A stretch of 50,642 nucleotides of DNA, from assembly GCA_001784805.1 (NCBI GenBank), contig MFSE01000020.1, forward strand, positions 1 through 50,642, written 5' to 3'. The position numbers were made by a program, and so were the translations under genes. Below the pieces are notes generated by a model. That model saw only the letters and a list, made by a program, of their open reading frames with translations. It had not been told where the DNA came from and did not search any database. Below, in pieces: positions 1 through 9,008 of the stretch. Position 1 is the stretch's first letter. The number at the start of each line of letters is the position of its first letter. Origin of the DNA: Candidatus Moranbacteria bacterium RIFOXYA12_FULL_35_19 (GTDB lineage: Bacteria; Patescibacteriota; Minisyncoccia; Moranbacterales; UBA2206).

Positions 1-554
1 AATCCAGAGAAGATGGTTTAGCTGATTGGAAAAAAGCCGACAATTTATTGAAATATATTCCACGATATCATGTTATTGGAAACCATGAGATGTTGAGTTT
101 TAACAAAAAAGACTATAAGGATTTAACCGGTTTTGATTCTTATTATTCTTTTATGGCAAAGGACTATCAAATAATAATTTTGGATGCCATGTATTGGCAA
201 AGTTCCGAAAAAGATGTTGATCCAGAAAATCAAAAACCGGGAGCTTATGTTGGGTATATTCCGCTAAAGGAAAAAATATGGCTAGAGGAAAAACTTAGAA
301 AAAGTGATCGTAATATCATTTTTATCCATCATCCACTGTATAATGTTATAAACGCTTTGGAAATTGAAAAACTTTTGAAAAAATATCAAGATAATGTAAT
401 TTTGATTTCTAATGGTCATAAAAACAGAGCTAGAACTTTTTCTTTCGTCGGAATTCATTATGCTGATATACCTTCGTTGTATCATCAAAAACAATACATG
501 ATAATTAGTGTAAAAAACAAGATAGCCGAAGTCGAATTTTTGAATTTACAATAA
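1..554 (+). CDS. Calcineurin-like metallophosphoesterase, 5' end outside window
   Basis: Only the C-terminal 183 residues or so are present. The frame is open to the left edge and the residues before the first possible TTG start still align with the second copy at 7971-9005, so the gene starts outside the window. Visible metal-binding blocks are VIGNHEM, a LDA strand, FIHHPLYN and NGHKNR. In this superfamily the last block is normally GHxH. Here the final His is Asn, while the paralogue has GHKH. The protein probably hydrolyses a phosphoester or pyrophosphate at the cell surface, by analogy with the membrane-anchored paralogue. It is followed 6 bases later by a glycosyltransferase fusion, so a role in glycan-lipid metabolism is an inference from context. 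The substrate cannot be told. Confidence 0.8.
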   Translation, partial: SREDGLADWKKADNLLKYIPRYHVIGNHEMLSFNKKDYKDLTGFDSYYSFMAKDYQIIILDAMYWQSSEKDVDPENQKPGAYVGYIPLKEKIWLEEKLRKSDRNIIFIHHPLYNVINALEIEKLLKKYQDNVILISNGHKNRARTFSFVGIHYADIPSLYHQKQYMIISVKNKIAEVEFLNLQ

Positions 555-560
555 AAATGT

Positions 561-2663
561 ATGCGAATTCTGATCTTAAATTATGAATATCCACCTTTAG
601 GCGGAGGAGCGGGGAATGCAACCTTCTATTTGCTCAAGGAATTTTCCAAAATTCCAGATCTCTATATTGATCTAGTGACTTCTTCAGCAGATAAAAAATA
701 TCATTTGGAGAAATTAGATGAAAGAATAAATATCCACAAGCTTCCCATTAGCGATAAATCAGAAAATCTACACTTTCAAACCGAAAAGGATCTGCTGATT
801 TATTCTTGGAAAGCATATTTTTACGCTAGAAAACTTGTAAGAAAAAATCATTATGATTTATCGCATTCTTTTTTTGGCGTGCCCTGCGGGTTTATTTCTT
901 GGAGATTTTTTAAAAAACATAAAATTCCTTATGTTATTTCTTTACGCGGGGCAGATGTGCCAAGATATGCCGAAAGGTTTGTTTTTGTTTATAGAGTTCT
1001 TACCCCACTTATAAAAAAAATATGGAAAGATGCCAGTGAAGTTATAGCTAATAGTCAAGGATTGAAAGATTTGGCGCTTAAATCAAATCCGAAACAAAAA
1101 ATAAATATTATTTGCAATGGTGTAGATACTCAAGAATTCAAACCAGACGATTTTTCAAAAGAAAAGGATAAAATTGTTATTACTCCTGGAGCTTCCAGAA
1201 TTACTTCAAGAAAAGGATTGAAATATTTAATTGAAGCGATAGCAACTCTTTCCAAAAAATATCCCAATATTTTGCTAGAGATAATTGGTAGCGGAGATGA
1301 AAAAGATAAATTAGAAGAACTAGCTTTTAATTTAGGGATAACTAATAAGGTAAACTTTGTTGGAGCAGTTTCCCATAAGGATACTTTAAAATATTATCAA
1401 AAAGCGAATATTTTCGTATTACCTTCCTTAAATGAAGGAATGAGTAATACTATGTTGGAAGCTCTAGCTTGTGGTTTGCCGATAATTTCTACAAAAACTG
1501 GAGGATCTGGCGAGTTGGTTCAGGAAAATCAAAACGGTTGTTATATTAAAATGAAAGACAGCTTAGATATTGTTGAAAAAATAGAAAAAATAATAAATAA
1601 TCCGGAGCTGATGGAAAAAATGTCTAAAAAAAGCATTGAAATCGCACAAAGTTTGAGCTGGAAGAAAGTAGCTGAACAATATCTCGGATTTTATAAAAGA
1701 ATAGCTGAAGAAAAAAAAACAAACGAGAAGAATAAAAAGTTGTTTTTAAAATTTTTAGTGGCCGTAGGATTTATTGGTTGGTTATTGTATAGAATTAATT
1801 GGAAAGAAGTTTTGTTTTATTTCAAGCAAATGGATATCTGGTGGATGTTTTGTTTTGTGTTTATTTATGCAATTGGAATCGGAATATCTTCCTATAAATG
1901 GAAAATTTTAGCTAATTTCAAGGGATTTAGTATTAAATTGAGAGAACTCTTCAAGATTTATTTAACTGGCGCTTTTATAAATAATTTTTTTCCTTCTATT
2001 ATCGGGGGAGACGCTTATAGATCATATATGTTGGGGAAAACTGGCAAAGGCAGATATATGGAGGCAACTTCGACGGTTTTAATTGACCGTATTACGGGCT
2101 TTGCTGGAGTGATGCTTTTGATTTTAGTTTCTAGTCTGTTTAATTTGAAAGCAGTTTTTGGGAATAAAATTCTTCTAATCACAAACGCCTTGATTATTGC
2201 TTTTTTTGTGGGTAATTTTTTGATCGCAATTTTGAGAAAGATGATTATTTGGAATTATGTCAAAAAAATCTTGCCGGAAAAAATAACTAAAATGATTCAA
2301 GAGATATTATCCTATCAAAAGCATGAAATTCTTTTCAAGTCATTATTCTGGGGAGCATTTTTCAATTTTTTGGGGGTTGGACTGGCAACTTGGATGCTTT
2401 TTTTGGATCTTCACATCCCAATTAGTTTTGCCAACTTTATGATTGCTATTTCAATCATTAGTATAGTTTCTTCGATTCCAGTTAGTATTGGAAACATCGG
2501 CATTAAAGAATGGGCGTTTATTACTTTTTTTGGTATCTTTGGCGTCAATGGCGAAGCGGCTATTTCCATTGCCATATTTGGCAGATTTTTGCAAATGCTG
2601 GTGAGCTTTTTTGCAATCCCATTTTATTTAAAAGAAAAAAAAGATCGCGACAAAATTATTTAA
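561..2663 (+). CDS. GT4 glycosyltransferase fused to LPG-synthase-type membrane domain
   Basis: A 700-residue two-domain protein. Residues 1 to about 385 form a GT4/GT-B glycosyltransferase: a glycine-rich N-terminal acceptor loop (GGGAGN), NGVDTQEF, and the nucleotide-sugar site LPSLNEGMSNTMLEALACG with its E-x7-E pattern. Residues from about 395 to 700 are a polytopic membrane domain of the lysylphosphatidylglycerol synthase TM/UPF0104 type, with the signature block NNFFPSIIGGDAYR and a later TVLIDR. That membrane family is linked to moving or modifying lipid-linked substrates. The fusion suggests a transferase that adds a sugar to a lipid and passes the product to a flippase-like domain, but this is inference. 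The start ATG lies 6 bases after the phosphoesterase stop. The 3' end overlaps the convergent membrane gene by 8 bases. Confidence 0.85.
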   Translation: MRILILNYEYPPLGGGAGNATFYLLKEFSKIPDLYIDLVTSSADKKYHLEKLDERINIHKLPISDKSENLHFQTEKDLLIYSWKAYFYARKLVRKNHYDLSHSFFGVPCGFISWRFFKKHKIPYVISLRGADVPRYAERFVFVYRVLTPLIKKIWKDASEVIANSQGLKDLALKSNPKQKINIICNGVDTQEFKPDDFSKEKDKIVITPGASRITSRKGLKYLIEAIATLSKKYPNILLEIIGSGDEKDKLEELAFNLGITNKVNFVGAVSHKDTLKYYQKANIFVLPSLNEGMSNTMLEALACGLPIISTKTGGSGELVQENQNGCYIKMKDSLDIVEKIEKIINNPELMEKMSKKSIEIAQSLSWKKVAEQYLGFYKRIAEEKKTNEKNKKLFLKFLVAVGFIGWLLYRINWKEVLFYFKQMDIWWMFCFVFIYAIGIGISSYKWKILANFKGFSIKLRELFKIYLTGAFINNFFPSIIGGDAYRSYMLGKTGKGRYMEATSTVLIDRITGFAGVMLLILVSSLFNLKAVFGNKILLITNALIIAFFVGNFLIAILRKMIIWNYVKKILPEKITKMIQEILSYQKHEILFKSLFWGAFFNFLGVGLATWMLFLDLHIPISFANFMIAISIISIVSSIPVSIGNIGIKEWAFITFFGIFGVNGEAAISIAIFGRFLQMLVSFFAIPFYLKEKKDRDKII

Positions 2664-3330
2664 GAGGCTTACTTTTAATCGGAAAACTACTACAAAGAAA
2701 AAATAAAGCCATTGCTGCGCTAAACTCAAAATATTCCTCTAGTATAAAAAGATTAGCGCCATTTATTTTTACGTTATGTGTATCAATTGCAAGCGAAAGT
2801 AAGAAAAATAAAACAATCATTCCTAGGAAATAACCCCGTTCTTTAGAAATAAAGAGAACAATAAATTTCCATTTTTTTATTAAAATAAATAGGATTAAGC
2901 CAATAAGTAATAGTGTTATTAGCCAGGAGTAAAAAAAATATTCGTGTTTTACGGATAGCAGTAAAAGTAAAACATCAAATAAGTCATGAATGGCGTCAAT
3001 TTTGACTCCTAAAATTCTATAAGGTTTATATTTAAAAATATCCACTCCCCAGCTTATTTCATCTAGAAAAAATGTGAAACTTAGGATTGAATAAAAAATC
3101 GATATAGCTCTACCGGATTTAATTTTTATGCTTGAGAAAAGCGCTATCAAGCCGGACAAAAAAAATAAGCCGGCTCCTAAATTTTCAACCAATCCGTTTT
3201 CTTTTATAAAATATTTCTTATGTTCAGGAAGATAAAAAATAACAAGAAGCGAAAATGCCAATCCAGTTAAAAATATAAAAATATAAGCAGAAAAGATCAG
3301 AGGAATCTTGGTAAGAAATTTATTTTTCAT
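2656..3330 (-). CDS. Polytopic membrane protein of unknown function
   Basis: A 224-residue protein with about six hydrophobic segments. It carries ENGLVENLGAGLFFLSG near residue 45 and DEISWG near residue 90. These match a recurring but uncharacterised bacterial integral membrane pattern (an E-x-G-x-x-E start block, an EISWG block and a later H-x-L-F/D-L block, seen here as IHDLFD). No catalytic assignment can be made. It is transcribed divergently from the three GT-C genes and converges on the GT4 fusion, overlapping its last 8 bases. Its place between glycan genes suggests, without proof, a role in envelope assembly. Confidence 0.65.
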   Translation of the reverse strand: MKNKFLTKIPLIFSAYIFIFLTGLAFSLLVIFYLPEHKKYFIKENGLVENLGAGLFFLSGLIALFSSIKIKSGRAISIFYSILSFTFFLDEISWGVDIFKYKPYRILGVKIDAIHDLFDVLLLLLSVKHEYFFYSWLITLLLIGLILFILIKKWKFIVLFISKERGYFLGMIVLFFLLSLAIDTHNVKINGANLFILEEYFEFSAAMALFFLCSSFPIKSKPLK

Positions 3331-3347
3331 GCTATCATCAAAAATAT

Positions 3348-3376
3348 TTGATTATGTTTAATTTTTTATTTATAAT
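3348..3376 (+). promoter_or_regulatory. Sigma70-type promoter of the GT-C triplet
   Basis: TTGATT (3348-3353), a 17-base spacer and a perfect TATAAT (3371-3376). The expected start of transcription is about 3383, only two or three bases before the ATG at 3386, so the first gene would be translated from an almost leaderless message. No Shine-Dalgarno sequence is present. Confidence 0.7.
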
Positions 3377-3385
3377 GATATTAAC

Positions 3386-4918
3386 ATGAATATAGAAAAA
3401 AGAAAAATAGTTATAATAACCGTAGTGCTTTTTTTCATTGTGCTTTTAGGGTCTTTTTTGCGTTTATACAAGCTTGGTAATGAGGCTTTCGCCCGGGATG
3501 AATTTTTTGATATCAATACCTCTTTTGGCTATTTCAAAACCGGGGAGTGGTTAGCTTGGGATTTTAATATGGATCAACCACTAGAATCGGCTTTGCAGAA
3601 AGATTATAGCAATACTCGTGCGCAATTTTTTCGTATTCCTTTAGCCTTGGCGTATAATTTTATGGAGCCGACTGAAGGTAACGCTCGGCTCATTAGCGTT
3701 TTTTGGGGGATCATAAGTATCATTGCAATATATTTTGTGACACTTTCTTTTACGGGAAATTATTGGATTGCGCTTTTGTCGGCGCTGTTAGTTTCTGTTG
3801 GTGAATCGGAAATTATTTTTGGTCGGCGCTTGCGAATGTATTCAATGCTCTTTCCAATCTATCTCATTTTTTCTTGGTCACTGTTTAAATTTTATGAATC
3901 TGAATATAAAGGCAAAATAGTTTTTTTCCAAAAAATTTACCAAAAATTAAAAGTTAATTTGAATTATATTTTACCGACGGCAATTTTTGGATTGGTAAGT
4001 TATGAAATTCAAGAGTTGAGTGTGCATATCGTTTTTTCTTTAGTGGCCTATTGTGCTGTTTTGACTTTATTTAATTCTTTCAAAAAACAAAAATATTGGG
4101 ATAAATATAATTTAACTTTGCTTTTGAGTTTTTTGAGCTTTCTTGTCTTGAAAGTTGCTTTTAGTCAAGCTTATAAAGATTTTGACAAAGCGGTAAGTTT
4201 CTGGCAGGACAATTACCGAAGCACTGGATATTTTTTTACTGATTTCAAATATTTATTTGTTGGCATAGCACTTTTTTTTCTGGGGGGATTATTTCTGGCT
4301 TTCAAAATTGGACGCAAAAAAGAAGCTTTGTTTATTTTTCTTTCCGCTTCCATTCCTCTTTTTTACGCTATTTTTTCTTGGGTGCGTGAGCCAGCTTCTC
4401 GCTATATTTATTTTGTCCAATCATTCGGGATTATTTTCGCCTCCATTGGTATCTATGCCATTTATTATTTTCTGGCGGAAAAATTTGAAAATCATAGAAA
4501 ATTCATCGCTTTGGCAGTTTTGTTATTAGCTGCCGTTTCTCTTGATTATTCATATATTACAGATAAAAATAATCTTTATCGGCAAAGAGAAACTGCCGGT
4601 TTTATAGATTTTAATAAAGTTTTTGATGTTGTGAAAAATAATTTAAAACCAAGAGACGTGATGATTACGCGATCCTATCGCAGTTTTTATTTTTCAGATT
4701 GGAAAATAAAAGTGTATGATGTGAAAGCTTTGCCCTTGGAAAAACAAGATTGCCAGGAAACATTTGTCAAAATTATTTCCGAAAATGAAAGCGGAATAGT
4801 GGTTTTGCCGGAAATTGATCATTTGTCAGTGTGCAAAAACGGACGAAAATATTTGGAGGAAAATTTAATTAAAATACCATCGACGGTAAAAGGGGTTAAT
4901 ATTTATCGTTGGCAATAA
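3386..4918 (+). CDS. GT-C (GT39/PMT-like) membrane glycosyltransferase, copy 1 of 3
   Basis: A 510-residue polytopic protein. After the first membrane segment (about residues 8-24) comes LYKLGNEAFARDEFF, with the acidic pair D38-E39 in the first outer loop. This is the catalytic position in GT-C enzymes, which transfer sugars from polyprenyl-phosphate donors on the outer face of the membrane. A soluble-looking C-terminal tail from about residue 400 contains the paired Cys seen in copy 2 (KQDC and SVCK). Copies 1 and 2 share long identical blocks such as VFWGIISIIAIYFVTLSF, pointing to a fairly recent tandem duplication. It heads a three-gene operon with very short gaps. The sugar and acceptor (lipid, glycan or protein) are unknown. 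Confidence 0.8.
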   Translation: MNIEKRKIVIITVVLFFIVLLGSFLRLYKLGNEAFARDEFFDINTSFGYFKTGEWLAWDFNMDQPLESALQKDYSNTRAQFFRIPLALAYNFMEPTEGNARLISVFWGIISIIAIYFVTLSFTGNYWIALLSALLVSVGESEIIFGRRLRMYSMLFPIYLIFSWSLFKFYESEYKGKIVFFQKIYQKLKVNLNYILPTAIFGLVSYEIQELSVHIVFSLVAYCAVLTLFNSFKKQKYWDKYNLTLLLSFLSFLVLKVAFSQAYKDFDKAVSFWQDNYRSTGYFFTDFKYLFVGIALFFLGGLFLAFKIGRKKEALFIFLSASIPLFYAIFSWVREPASRYIYFVQSFGIIFASIGIYAIYYFLAEKFENHRKFIALAVLLLAAVSLDYSYITDKNNLYRQRETAGFIDFNKVFDVVKNNLKPRDVMITRSYRSFYFSDWKIKVYDVKALPLEKQDCQETFVKIISENESGIVVLPEIDHLSVCKNGRKYLEENLIKIPSTVKGVNIYRWQ

Positions 4919-4936
4919 TTATTTTAAGATAAAAGT

Positions 4937-6469
4937 ATGAAAAATAAAAAATATTTTTTGATTATTTTGACGCTGATAGTCTTTTTGGGTGCAGGGTTAC
5001 GAATTTATAATTTGGGCGAGAAGTCTTTTGATCGAGATGAATTTTTTGAACTCAATTCTTCCTATGGCTATTTCAAAGCAGGCACTTGGGTGGCATGGGA
5101 TTTTGGAAGTGATAAGCCACTTAAGGCGAGCTTGCAAGACAAAACTAGCACGGAGCGAGCGGAAGTTTATCGCTGGCAATTGGCGCAGGTGTATAAATTT
5201 TTTGAACCGACAGAAATTTCAACTCGCGCGGTGAGTGTTTTTTGGGGGATTGTGAGTATCATAGCTATATATTTTGTGACTCTTTCGTTTACGGGAAATT
5301 ATTGGATTGCACTTTTGGTAGCTTTATTGGTCGCAATTGGCGAATCAGGTATAGTTTATAGTCGGCGTCTTCGAATGTATTCAATGCTATTTCCGGTTTA
5401 TTTGATTTTCTCTTGGGTGGTCTATCAATTTTATGAAGCGAAATATATCGGCAAGAATAAACTTTTTAAATTAGTTGCTGACAAACTAAATGTCAATCCT
5501 TTGTATTTTTTGCCGGTAATAATCACGGGGCTTGTGAGTTATAATGTGCATATGCTTTCGGTGAGTATTATTGTGGCCGTTTCTGCTTTTTGTGCTTGCA
5601 GTTGGTTCTTGTGGGAGAGGAAAAATAAGAAAATAAATAAATATTCCATCACGCTGGCACTTGTTTTTTTGGCGTATCTTATTGTGAGCTTGACTCCAAA
5701 CCTAGCTAAGTTTTATAAATCATTTAAACGGCAAGTCGAACTTTTCAAATTTAATTCAGATTATTTCTTCGATTATTTCACTGATTTCTCATTGCCAGTT
5801 GCCGGTTTTATTTTAGCACTTATTGGAGCGTGGTATCTTTTCAAAAAAACAGAAAGAAAAAAAGAAGCGCTATTTATTTTTTTCTCCGCTTTTGGTCCAC
5901 TAATTTTTGCTATTTTCACTTGGACAAGATTTCCTGCTCAAAGATATATCTATTTCGCCCAATCCTTCGGAATAATTTTGATTGCTTGTGGAGTGTATGC
6001 GATAGCTTTTTATATGCGTAATTTTTCCAAAAAGCGAGGATTTTTAGCGACGATTATTTTTTTGGTTATTTCTTTGGGTTTGATTGATTGGTCATATTTC
6101 AAAAAAGAAAATCAAATTTATGTCCATACCAAAAATTCTTTTTATCCAGATTTCAAGAATATTTTTCCTCATATCTTAGAAAAAAAGAAAGAAAACGATG
6201 TTTTTATCACTCGCGTTTATCGCAGTTATTATTGGCAAGGAGAAAAAATAAAAGTGATTGATCTTCAAGCACTTCCGTTTGAGAAAAAAGATTGTTTAAA
6301 AGATGTCATTGAAACTATCGCAAAAAATCCAAGTGGTTGGTTTATTTTGCCAAGAATAGATGAGGCCTCTGTTTGCAAAGAAGGCAGGGAATATTTGGAA
6401 ACGAACTTGGAAAAAATAGAAAACGATAATTTCCCCAATACAATCTCGATTTATCGATGGGGTAAATAA
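4937..6469 (+). CDS. GT-C (GT39/PMT-like) membrane glycosyltransferase, copy 2 of 3
   Basis: A 510-residue paralogue of the preceding gene, with the same topology. The acidic pair is D34-E35 in FDRDEFFELN. It is followed by the shared GYFKAGTWVAWDF block and by RRLRMYSMLFPVYLIFSW. The tail keeps two Cys (KKDC and SVCKEG) matching copy 1, possibly an outer-face disulfide. The first halves of copies 1 and 2 are closely similar at DNA level around 3700-3900 and 5220-5420. The middle and the C-terminal loops differ, which suggests divergence of acceptor or donor use. The gap to copy 1 is 18 bases, and there is no Shine-Dalgarno sequence before the start. Confidence 0.8.
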   Translation: MKNKKYFLIILTLIVFLGAGLRIYNLGEKSFDRDEFFELNSSYGYFKAGTWVAWDFGSDKPLKASLQDKTSTERAEVYRWQLAQVYKFFEPTEISTRAVSVFWGIVSIIAIYFVTLSFTGNYWIALLVALLVAIGESGIVYSRRLRMYSMLFPVYLIFSWVVYQFYEAKYIGKNKLFKLVADKLNVNPLYFLPVIITGLVSYNVHMLSVSIIVAVSAFCACSWFLWERKNKKINKYSITLALVFLAYLIVSLTPNLAKFYKSFKRQVELFKFNSDYFFDYFTDFSLPVAGFILALIGAWYLFKKTERKKEALFIFFSAFGPLIFAIFTWTRFPAQRYIYFAQSFGIILIACGVYAIAFYMRNFSKKRGFLATIIFLVISLGLIDWSYFKKENQIYVHTKNSFYPDFKNIFPHILEKKKENDVFITRVYRSYYWQGEKIKVIDLQALPFEKKDCLKDVIETIAKNPSGWFILPRIDEASVCKEGREYLETNLEKIENDNFPNTISIYRWGK

Positions 6470-6474
6470 AAAAT

Positions 6475-7974
6475 ATGAGTAATAAAAAAATTGGGATAAT
6501 TCTATTTTTTGTAATATTACTCGGTGGTTTTTTGCGTTTTTATAAGCTTGGCCAACAGCCATTTGTGACGGATGAGTTTTTGGATATTAACGCCACTTAT
6601 GGATATTTCAAGACTGGACATTGGCTGGCGTGGGATTTCAATTTAGATCAAGTGAGTGATAATTTATATACCCCAAGAGATGAGCGCGCTTGGCCTTATC
6701 GCATTCAAGTAGCCCAACTTTTCCATTGGTTTTCTTTGACAGAAGCAACGGCGAGGTCAATGAGTGTTATCTGGGGAATAATTAGTATTATTAGTTTATA
6801 TCTCACAGCTACTTATTTTACTAAAAACAAAACCATTGGTCTTATCTCGGCTTTTCTTTTCACAGTGAGTATCGCCGGGATAACCTTTGATCGAATGATT
6901 CGAATGTATGCAATGTTTTTCCCTGTCTTCCTCCTTTTTTCTTGGTTTCTCTTTCGGTTTTTCGAAGAAGAATATTCGGGCAGAATTGCAATCATCAAGC
7001 TAATTTGGAATAAATTTGGAATAAATTTAATTTGGTTTTTGCCAGCAACATTTTTTGGACTGTTGAGTTTTCATCTGCATCCGCTTACGCTTAATATGGG
7101 TGTGGTTTTTGGTGCTTATCTTGTCGTCCAATCTTGCTTGGCTTTTTATCAAAAAAGAACCATATTAAATAAATATACAGTCATTTTATTTTTAACATTG
7201 CTTGGTTTTATTATAGTGTATATAAATAATCCTCAAGTATATTCGTTTTATTCCAAAAAAGATCTGATTGCTTTTGATCACGCAAGATGGCGATATTTGC
7301 AGGCGATAGTTTCAGATTATACAAGTATTATCTTAGCTTACGGTTTGATTGTTTTTGGTTTTTATAATCTCAAGAAAAATTCAAAAATTAAAAAAGAATC
7401 AATCTGGCTAGCTTGTTGTTTTTTGGGCATACTTTTTTCGGCGGTTTTCTTGTGGAATGAAGTTTTTGGTTTGCGTTTTATTTTCTTTGCGATGTCTTTT
7501 GGGATAATTTTGCTTTCAAGCGGGATATATTTTTTGACAGACAAAATTGGAAAGTATTTTCCCGCGTATCAGAAAAAAGTTTTTATTGGTGTGCTAACAC
7601 TGACACTTCTAATTGTTCCAAATTATGCTTATTTTTTTTCCAAAGAAAGCCCTTATCGAAAAGATGAAACCAAAACCGATTATCGATCAGCTTTTCAATA
7701 TTTTTTGGAGAATAAGAGCGAAGGTGATGCTTTGCTTACGCGAAATTTTCGTAGCTTCTACTACAAGAACGCCCAGGCTAAAATTATCAATAAGGAATGG
7801 AACAAAAAAATCAGCTTGGATGAATTAAAGAAAATAATAATAGAAAATCCCAGTGGCTGGATTGTAACGGGCGATCCAAGAGGGGACATAGAAAAAGACG
7901 CTTTGAAATATTTAGAAGAAAATTCAGTAGACAAGAAAAAAATAGGCGGAGTTCAAATTTATTGTTGGAATTAA
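6475..7974 (+). CDS. GT-C (GT39/PMT-like) membrane glycosyltransferase, copy 3 of 3
   Basis: A 499-residue polytopic protein, clearly related to copies 1 and 2 but more diverged. The acidic pair is D33-E34 in FVTDEFLDINATYGYF, followed by TGHWLAWDF. The mid-protein block RMIRMYAMFFPVFLLFSW matches the RRLRMYSMLFP block of the others. Its tail lacks the Cys pair of copies 1 and 2. The start is 5 bases after the copy 2 stop. The 3' end overlaps the convergent phosphoesterase by 4 bases. Known GT-C enzymes use lipid-phosphate sugars, and three in a row would allow three different sugars or linkages to be added. That is inference. Confidence 0.8.
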   Translation: MSNKKIGIILFFVILLGGFLRFYKLGQQPFVTDEFLDINATYGYFKTGHWLAWDFNLDQVSDNLYTPRDERAWPYRIQVAQLFHWFSLTEATARSMSVIWGIISIISLYLTATYFTKNKTIGLISAFLFTVSIAGITFDRMIRMYAMFFPVFLLFSWFLFRFFEEEYSGRIAIIKLIWNKFGINLIWFLPATFFGLLSFHLHPLTLNMGVVFGAYLVVQSCLAFYQKRTILNKYTVILFLTLLGFIIVYINNPQVYSFYSKKDLIAFDHARWRYLQAIVSDYTSIILAYGLIVFGFYNLKKNSKIKKESIWLACCFLGILFSAVFLWNEVFGLRFIFFAMSFGIILLSSGIYFLTDKIGKYFPAYQKKVFIGVLTLTLLIVPNYAYFFSKESPYRKDETKTDYRSAFQYFLENKSEGDALLTRNFRSFYYKNAQAKIINKEWNKKISLDELKKIIIENPSGWIVTGDPRGDIEKDALKYLEENSVDKKKIGGVQIYCWN

Positions 7975-9005
7975 TATTTTTTTGTGCTGACTGTCGCTGA
8001 ATTGCCGTTTATTTTTACCACGGCAATTGTTCTCTGATGGTAGGCGGAAGGAATGTTATAATTTTTTACTCCGCCAAAAGATATTATTCCAAGTGTGACT
8101 GGATGTTTGTGGCCATTGGCAACTAATACAATTTTATCTTTATATTTTTTTATAATTCTTGAAACATCATTTTTATTCTCCAGATTCCACAATGGATGAT
8201 GAATAAGAATAATATTTTTGTCGTTATTTTTAAGTTCATTATTCAGTAGGCCAAGCTGTCTTTCTGAAACATTGCCTGTATAGATAAAAGCATCATCATG
8301 TTTAGCGTCAATGTGTTCTTCTTTGTCGTTATAATTAGCATCGAGAATTATAAGACGATAACCGTTTTTAACAGTAATGGCATAATAATTTTTTTGACCG
8401 GTTATATTATTGACATTATCTTTGCTCATACTTAAAAGTTCATGATTGCCAACGACAGAATAAAGCGGAAAATAAGCAGAAATCAAACTACGCGCTTTTC
8501 TATAATCCGCTTCGGCCGATTTTTTTGAGATAAAGCCATCTTTTTTATTGCGACTTTCAATTAAGTCTCCCAAATCTATGACAATATCCGGCTGGACTTG
8601 ATTTTTGAGCACCCAGATAGCTGAATTTAGATGAGAGAAACCTTTTTCTTGTCCGGCATGAGCGTCAGCGATAATTCCAATCGTCAAATCAGGACGCGGA
8701 ACTTCTTCTTTGGGGGTTTCCTCTTTGGCGGTTTCTTCCGGACTGCTCTCCTCTGGCACAATGTTATTTTCTTCTGGTTTTATTTCCGGTTCTTTGGGTG
8801 TTTCTGACTCTGCTTGCACTTCCTGCACCGGTTGAATTTCGGTTAAAATTATTTCTTGCTCTTTTTCTTTTTCGGCGCCAAAAAAAGTGGCAAAGTTTTT
8901 TGGATATTGGGAGAAAAAAATCAAAATCAGTGCCGGTAAAATCAAAAGTAAAGGCAGAAATTTTGCTTTGGTTGATTTTTTTTCTACAATAACTAAATCA
9001 TCCAT
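7971..9005 (-). CDS. Membrane-anchored calcineurin-like metallophosphoesterase
   Basis: A 344-residue protein. A single membrane anchor lies at about residues 16-33, followed by a long Glu/Pro-rich linker (about 45-104) and the catalytic domain. All five metal-binding blocks are visible: D114-x-H116, GDLIE (146-150), GNHE (186-189), IHHPLW (268-273) and GHKH (298-301). The protein would sit outside the membrane on a flexible stalk. It is a paralogue of the truncated gene at the left edge, and the two flank the GT4 fusion and GT-C triplet. Removing phosphate from a spent polyprenyl diphosphate or from a surface glycan would fit the context, but the substrate is unknown. It lies 3 bases downstream of the flippase gene and is probably the last gene of that operon. 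Confidence 0.85.
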   Translation of the reverse strand: MDDLVIVEKKSTKAKFLPLLLILPALILIFFSQYPKNFATFFGAEKEKEQEIILTEIQPVQEVQAESETPKEPEIKPEENNIVPEESSPEETAKEETPKEEVPRPDLTIGIIADAHAGQEKGFSHLNSAIWVLKNQVQPDIVIDLGDLIESRNKKDGFISKKSAEADYRKARSLISAYFPLYSVVGNHELLSMSKDNVNNITGQKNYYAITVKNGYRLIILDANYNDKEEHIDAKHDDAFIYTGNVSERQLGLLNNELKNNDKNIILIHHPLWNLENKNDVSRIIKKYKDKIVLVANGHKHPVTLGIISFGGVKNYNIPSAYHQRTIAVVKINGNSATVSTKKY

Positions 9006-9008
9006 AAA

